Below, in pieces: positions 60,720 through 64,000 of a stretch of 64,000 nucleotides of DNA. The stretch comes from Ceratobasidium sp. AG-K. Taxonomy: Eukaryota > Basidiomycota > Agaricomycetes > Cantharellales > Ceratobasidiaceae. The DNA is taken from NCBI GenBank assembly GCA_037039685.1, contig JAWNGF010000006.1, positions 930,001 to 994,000 of the forward strand, given 5' to 3'. Below the pieces are notes generated by a model that was not told the DNA's origin, did no database searches, and saw nothing but the letters and a program-made list of their open reading frames with translations. The position numbers were made by a program, and so were the translations under genes. Numbering within the stretch: position 1 is the first letter of the stretch; the number at the start of each line of letters is the position of its first letter.

Positions 60720-62720
60720 TTAGAGGGAGACCCCTTCTTTTCCCGAGTCTTCTACGATTGTTGCTTCCCTTCCTTTAACACTAGGTTCCGTCGTTATCCA
60801 TTCCTTGGATGGGCATTTGAATGAACGGTGTCCTTCCTGTCCGCACTTCAGGCAGCGGTTGGTTGCTATCCTTGCTTTGTATATTTCGTCAGGCAGCCGT
60901 TTTGTAGAGGATTGTCCACTAGCGGTCGGTTGGGCTGCCTTCTTTCCTGTCGAGGTTTTGATTTGTTGCAATTTCTGGTCGATAGAGATTGCGATTGAGA
61001 TCCACCGGTCAAGGGAAAGTTCTCGTTCTGTCCCATCTTCATTGATCAGGGTCAGTTCGAAGCGAGCTAGTTCAGTCTTGACTTCTGACTTTAATCCTTC
61101 CTTGAACTGGTTGATCAGAGCTTCTTGTCCCCAGTTCACGTCTACCAGAAGATATCGGAATTCCGAAGCATAGTTTGCTACAGAGTTGTTTTGTTTGCAT
61201 TTTCGGATATCTGATTCGGCCTTAGCTTTCTTGTTGGGGTCACTGAACTGTTCCATGAAGTGTGCCTTGAAACTTTCCCATGAGGCAAGGTTCTGGTTAT
61301 TTTCCCTTTGGTTGAGCGATCGTAAGAGTACTTGTGCCCAGTGAGTGGCAGCTTTGTTCTCGGATTTGAAGTTTGCTAGGGCTTCGCGAATCCATTCTTC
61401 ATTGGAAGTGTATTGATCGCCTAGGCGTACGAAGTAGCTCTCCATTTGTGTGATGAACATTTCGGCGCCTTCCCCTTTCTTTCCGTCAAAGGCTTCTGGA
61501 CGCGTTACTTTTGGGCGACGTGGTCCACTACCGGTGTTTGGGTTTTCGGTCAGCCGTTGGATTCTTAATTCTAATTCGTCGATCCTGGTAGATTCCGCGT
61601 CTGGGTGAGGTGGAGAATTTGATCGCCTAGAGGTGACTTTGTGCCGGGCTGTTTCGTCCATTTCTTCTCGCATATTGTTGATAGCTTGCTGAACTTCCGT
61701 AATTCTGGTAGTGAAGGAGGTTCCCTCTTGTCGTAAGGTTTCTAGTCCTTGAGTTACTGCCTCATTCCATTCGAGTTGTGCTTGTCTGGTGGTGTTGAGT
61801 TCTTCGCGTACGTTATTTACCAGTCCTTGGGTGTTGGTAACTTCATTTCGAAGGCAGGTTACGTCTTGACCGACTAGAAAGGAATTATGTTCACCGTTTC
61901 TTGCCGAGTTCAGAATGTCTGTCAAGGTTCCTTGTAGGGTGTTAATGGAGTCGTTGAAGATTTGTTGGTTGTTTGCTAGAACCTGTGTGGCTTGTTCTAG
62001 GCCACTAAGCCTTCGATCTATGGTGACCCTCATTCCGTCTATAACCCTAAGGGTAGCGTTGTGTCTTCCTTCTAGAAGGTCATCTAGCTCATCTAAATTG
62101 CTGATTACAGTCCTGCCGCTAGAATTGGAACTTGAACTTGAGCTCCCTGGATCTCCGGCGCCTTGTTGTACCGGGCCTGATTGCTCGGAGTAACCCTGTG
62201 GAACGTATGGTGGTGCCGGAATCACCGGTGTGACTGGCTGGGAAGCCACTGGAATAGGACCTGCGTTGGTGATGGTTCCCCCAATTTGAGGAACTGTAGG
62301 GACATTGGGGACGTGTGGTGTGGGGGGAGGTCTGATGGGAACAAGCGATACACCCCCATGAGCTTCGGGTTGGGGAGAAAAAAACTGTCTTCTGTTCCCC
62401 AACGGCCATAAGGGACGTGATGGCCCTGGAGTTGCATTTGGAATACGAATTACCGCCGGAGTAGGGTCATTTGTGAGATCCCCTGGTTCTCTATTTGTGA
62501 TAGTAGGTTCTTCCTCCTGTACTGTTGTCATGTCAGCAATACCGAAAGCTCCCGGCATTGATGTTTGACTTTGGGGGCGTGATCGGGCAGGACCTCCCGC
62601 TTGAGTTTGTGCAATATCTTGTTCGTTTAGTGATCCTGTGGGCCTTGCTGCCCGACTAGGTCCTCTTCTTGTTGATATCGCAGATGAGGGACGTGACCCT
62701 CCGTCTTCTTGAATAGACAT
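60720..62720 (-). CDS. gag: Gypsy A gag
   Basis: 666 aa from MSIQEDGGSRPSSAIS. The N-terminus is proline-rich and disordered. A predicted coiled-coil middle has LSGLEQATQVLANNQQIFND and NNVREELNTTRQAQLEWNE. A capsid-like domain follows (KVTRPEAFDGKKGEGAEMFITQME..LRSLNQRENNQNLASWE), then the zinc knuckle CLKCGQEGHRSFKC near residue 635 and a short tail. It starts only 26 bases after the LTR and is intact. Confidence 0.9.
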   Translation of the reverse strand: MSIQEDGGSRPSSAISTRRGPSRAARPTGSLNEQDIAQTQAGGPARSRPQSQTSMPGAFGIADMTTVQEEEPTITNREPGDLTNDPTPAVIRIPNATPGPSRPLWPLGNRRQFFSPQPEAHGGVSLVPIRPPPTPHVPNVPTVPQIGGTITNAGPIPVASQPVTPVIPAPPYVPQGYSEQSGPVQQGAGDPGSSSSSSNSSGRTVISNLDELDDLLEGRHNATLRVIDGMRVTIDRRLSGLEQATQVLANNQQIFNDSINTLQGTLTDILNSARNGEHNSFLVGQDVTCLRNEVTNTQGLVNNVREELNTTRQAQLEWNEAVTQGLETLRQEGTSFTTRITEVQQAINNMREEMDETARHKVTSRRSNSPPHPDAESTRIDELELRIQRLTENPNTGSGPRRPKVTRPEAFDGKKGEGAEMFITQMESYFVRLGDQYTSNEEWIREALANFKSENKAATHWAQVLLRSLNQRENNQNLASWESFKAHFMEQFSDPNKKAKAESDIRKCKQNNSVANYASEFRYLLVDVNWGQEALINQFKEGLKSEVKTELARFELTLINEDGTERELSLDRWISIAISIDQKLQQIKTSTGKKAAQPTASGQSSTKRLPDEIYKARIATNRCLKCGQEGHRSFKCPSKEWITTEPSVKGREATIVEDSGKEGVSL

Positions 62721-62732
62721 GTTTGTTTGTTA

Positions 62733-62744
62733 AGCTTGTTTTGT
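62733..62744 (-). promoter_or_regulatory. Gypsy A primer-binding site, self-priming type
   Basis: The minus strand reads ACAAAACAAGCT starting two bases after the 5' LTR. It is complementary over 12 nt to the LTR's own sequence at 62907-62918, about 24-30 bases downstream of the TATA box (62942-62952). Element B has the same sequence next to its 5' LTR. Confidence 0.75.
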
Positions 62745-62746
62745 AA

Positions 62747-63202
62747 TGTCGTAAGCTTCTTCTTGGTGGCTAAGAGACAAGCCGCGGTGGAGAGTGGACG
62801 GCACTAAGACCTAAGTGACCTCTTGAACCGCAACACACTTAAGTGTCTGTAGGCTCTGGAGGGTAGGGGTGGTTCTAAGTGTCACTCAAAGGGATGTTTT
62901 GACGAGACAAAACAAGCTGGGGTTTCCAGGCTTGTTGGTCCTCTATATATATTCTCAAAGAGGCCGAGTCATACAAGGCGCAGCCACATGAGTCAACGCA
63001 GTCAACCAGTCAGGAGTGTCCGTGTGAGTCATGCTGTATGAACAGACATGACTCGTACAAAGCACAGCCGCGTTACACAATGTAACAGAATAACCACAAG
63101 AAGGTGGCAACGCGGCAAACAGAAACGGAACACAAACACACAAGAAGAGAACAGGCGGGCGAGACAACAGGCGAGTCCGATGGAGTGAGCTAGCTCACGA
63201 CA
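62747..63202 (-). repeat. Gypsy A 5' LTR
   Basis: 456 bp, identical by eye to 41642-42097. The minus-strand TATA stretch is at 62942-62952 and the predicted transcript start near 62918. Confidence 0.92.
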
Positions 63203-63351
63203 AACAAAAACATACCTCAGCTCATGCTACATGGAAGTAGAGAACTGAGGTTGGAATGCCTCAACATGACACCTTTAACAAACTGTTGCGGAAATGTCTA
63301 AGTCACATGATTATATGCTGTACTATGTGAGACTGAAATTCCAACACCTCC

Positions 63352-63712
63352 ATAGGCAAATATCAATACTATGTCTCATTCACAGATGTGGTGACTTGTT
63401 TTACATGTCTAGGCTTTCTTAGACACAAGGACAAAACACTCAATGAATACAAAGCATTTGAGGCAATGGTTAACACCCAAAAAGACAAGAATATCAAGAG
63501 GATACAATTCAATAATGGAGGCAAATTTGTGAACAAGAATTGGAAGGACCATGCAGCAAAGAAAGGAACAATAATGGAGACAACAGCTCCATGCTTGTCT
63601 CCACAAAACAGAATCGCCAAGAGATTGAATCAAACACTTGTCAAGAAGGCTTGAGCAATGTCAATTGAAGCTAATGCACCTCTATTCCTATGGAATGAAG
63701 CAGTTGCATATG
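63352..63712 (+). pseudogene. Copia integrase, 3' continuation, catalytic residues lost
   Basis: The frame resumes with IGKYQYYVSFTDVVTCFT (first catalytic Asp kept). It then reads RIQFNNGGKFVNKNW where the family has DNGGE, and QNRIAKRLNQTL where the family has AERLN. The second Asp and the Glu are thus changed to Asn and Lys. A TGA follows at 63652-63654 (VKKA-stop-AMS; the usual residue is Arg, CGA). The frame ends at the next insertion at 63713. Confidence 0.85.
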
Positions 63713-64000
63713 TGTTGCGACCCGTCCCTCCCTCTGTCTCTGTTTGCGGACTTGTGGCTTGTACCAGCACCTTAAGTGCCCTTTCTCTTTGTTGAGCCCT
63801 CTCCCTTGTTTAGTAAGGTGTATGGATGATGTGTCACCATGAGTCATATGACTCATGCTGTTTTCTATTGGCTGGCCTGTGCAGCCCCTTTATGACTTGG
63901 ACGTTGACTCAGACGAGTGACTCATGTATTTACTATGACTCACCTCTTTCCTGAGTATATATACTGGCTTGCAAGCATGGTCACCCCAAGCTTGCTTTGC
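63713..64000. mobile_element. LTR-like insertion D, runs off the window
   Basis: The Copia frame ends abruptly at GCATATG and a sequence starting TGTTGCGACCC begins. It has TATATATACT near 63957-63966, as an LTR promoter would. The far end and target duplication are outside the window, so the type is open. Confidence 0.5.

Larger units (their letters stand above)
41642..63202 (-). mobile_element. Gypsy chromovirus A (contains B and C)
   Basis: Its LTRs (41642-42097 and 62747-63202) are identical by eye over 456 bp. They are flanked by AACAA at 41637-41641 and 63203-63207. The LTR ends are TGTCG..CGACA. Internal order on the minus strand is PBS, gag, pol (split by B), ORF3, polypurine tract. 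Without B the coding frames appear open throughout. Confidence 0.93.
41501..63346. mobile_element. LTR-like insertion X in Copia, itself split by gypsy A
   Basis: X begins TGTTGCAATT and ends TTCCAACA. It has 5-bp inverted ends and the CCTCC target duplication. Without gypsy A only about 280 bases remain (41501-41641 and 63208-63346), so it looks like a solo LTR. A 22-nt sequence (41551-41572 and 63225-63246, core CTACATGGAAGTAGAG) occurs in both halves, and CTAAAGAGAATGTATCT occurs twice in the left half. No coding sequence belongs to X. Confidence 0.65.

Noticed and set aside
63388..63654. Stand-alone 88-codon plus-strand ORF
   Set aside because: It is the interior of the Copia integrase that continues from 41500, not a separate gene.

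Overview
This is a filamentous fungal nuclear window, most likely from an Agaricomycete and probably Rhizoctonia or a close relative. The evidence is dense short introns (about 45-70 nt, GT..AG), an intron-bearing tRNA gene, an HSPA12-type Hsp70, a GH6 cellobiohydrolase, a lipopeptide-pheromone-like CaaX ORF, and gypsy/copia retrotransposons with chromodomains. The genus is an inference. No bacterial features, CRISPR arrays or rRNA genes were seen.

Region 1 (1-38.4 kb) is gene-bearing. It holds two paralogous membrane-anchored proteins of unknown function (1176-3241 and 11495-13628), with a diverged 203-bp duplication nearby that may mark a third, deleted copy. Between them lie a 31-codon CaaX peptide ORF (5609-5704, a mating-pheromone precursor candidate) and the GINS replication subunit SLD5 (minus, 8793-9824). 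Next come a DENND11/LCHN-like protein, a GH6 cellobiohydrolase with a one-base frameshift near its end, an aldo-keto reductase, a large FAD-linked oxidase (minus), SEC13, an Hsp70-like ATPase (minus) and two paralogous cytochrome P450s (minus). A 5'-truncated LINE with a 12-bp target duplication sits between the P450s. A split tRNA-Gly(TCC) closes the region.

Region 2 (39.4-64 kb) is a stack of nested LTR retrotransposons that can be ordered from target-site duplications. A decayed Copia element (39452 onward) is split inside its integrase by an LTR-like insertion X (TSD CCTCC). X is split by gypsy element A (41642-63202, TSD AACAA). A is split inside its reverse transcriptase by gypsy element B (45407-59736, TSD GAATA). 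B is split in the end of gag by gypsy element C (50240-57344, TSD GGATG). A further LTR-like sequence starts at 63713 inside the Copia integrase and runs off the window.

The most interesting system is in the gypsy elements, all on the minus strand. Each carries a third ORF between pol and the 3' LTR that overlaps the pol tail in another frame. Each of these proteins ends in acidic sequence with IDLT/VDLT motifs typical of SUMO-interacting motifs. In A and B, ORF3 is better conserved than the overlapping pol tail. All three elements also have a primer-binding site complementary to the predicted 5' end of their own transcript, as in Tf1/sushi-type self-priming, rather than to a tRNA. A appears coding-intact apart from the insertion of B. 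B has lost RT and RNase H aspartates and has a stop in pol. C has identical LTRs but one frameshift in integrase.
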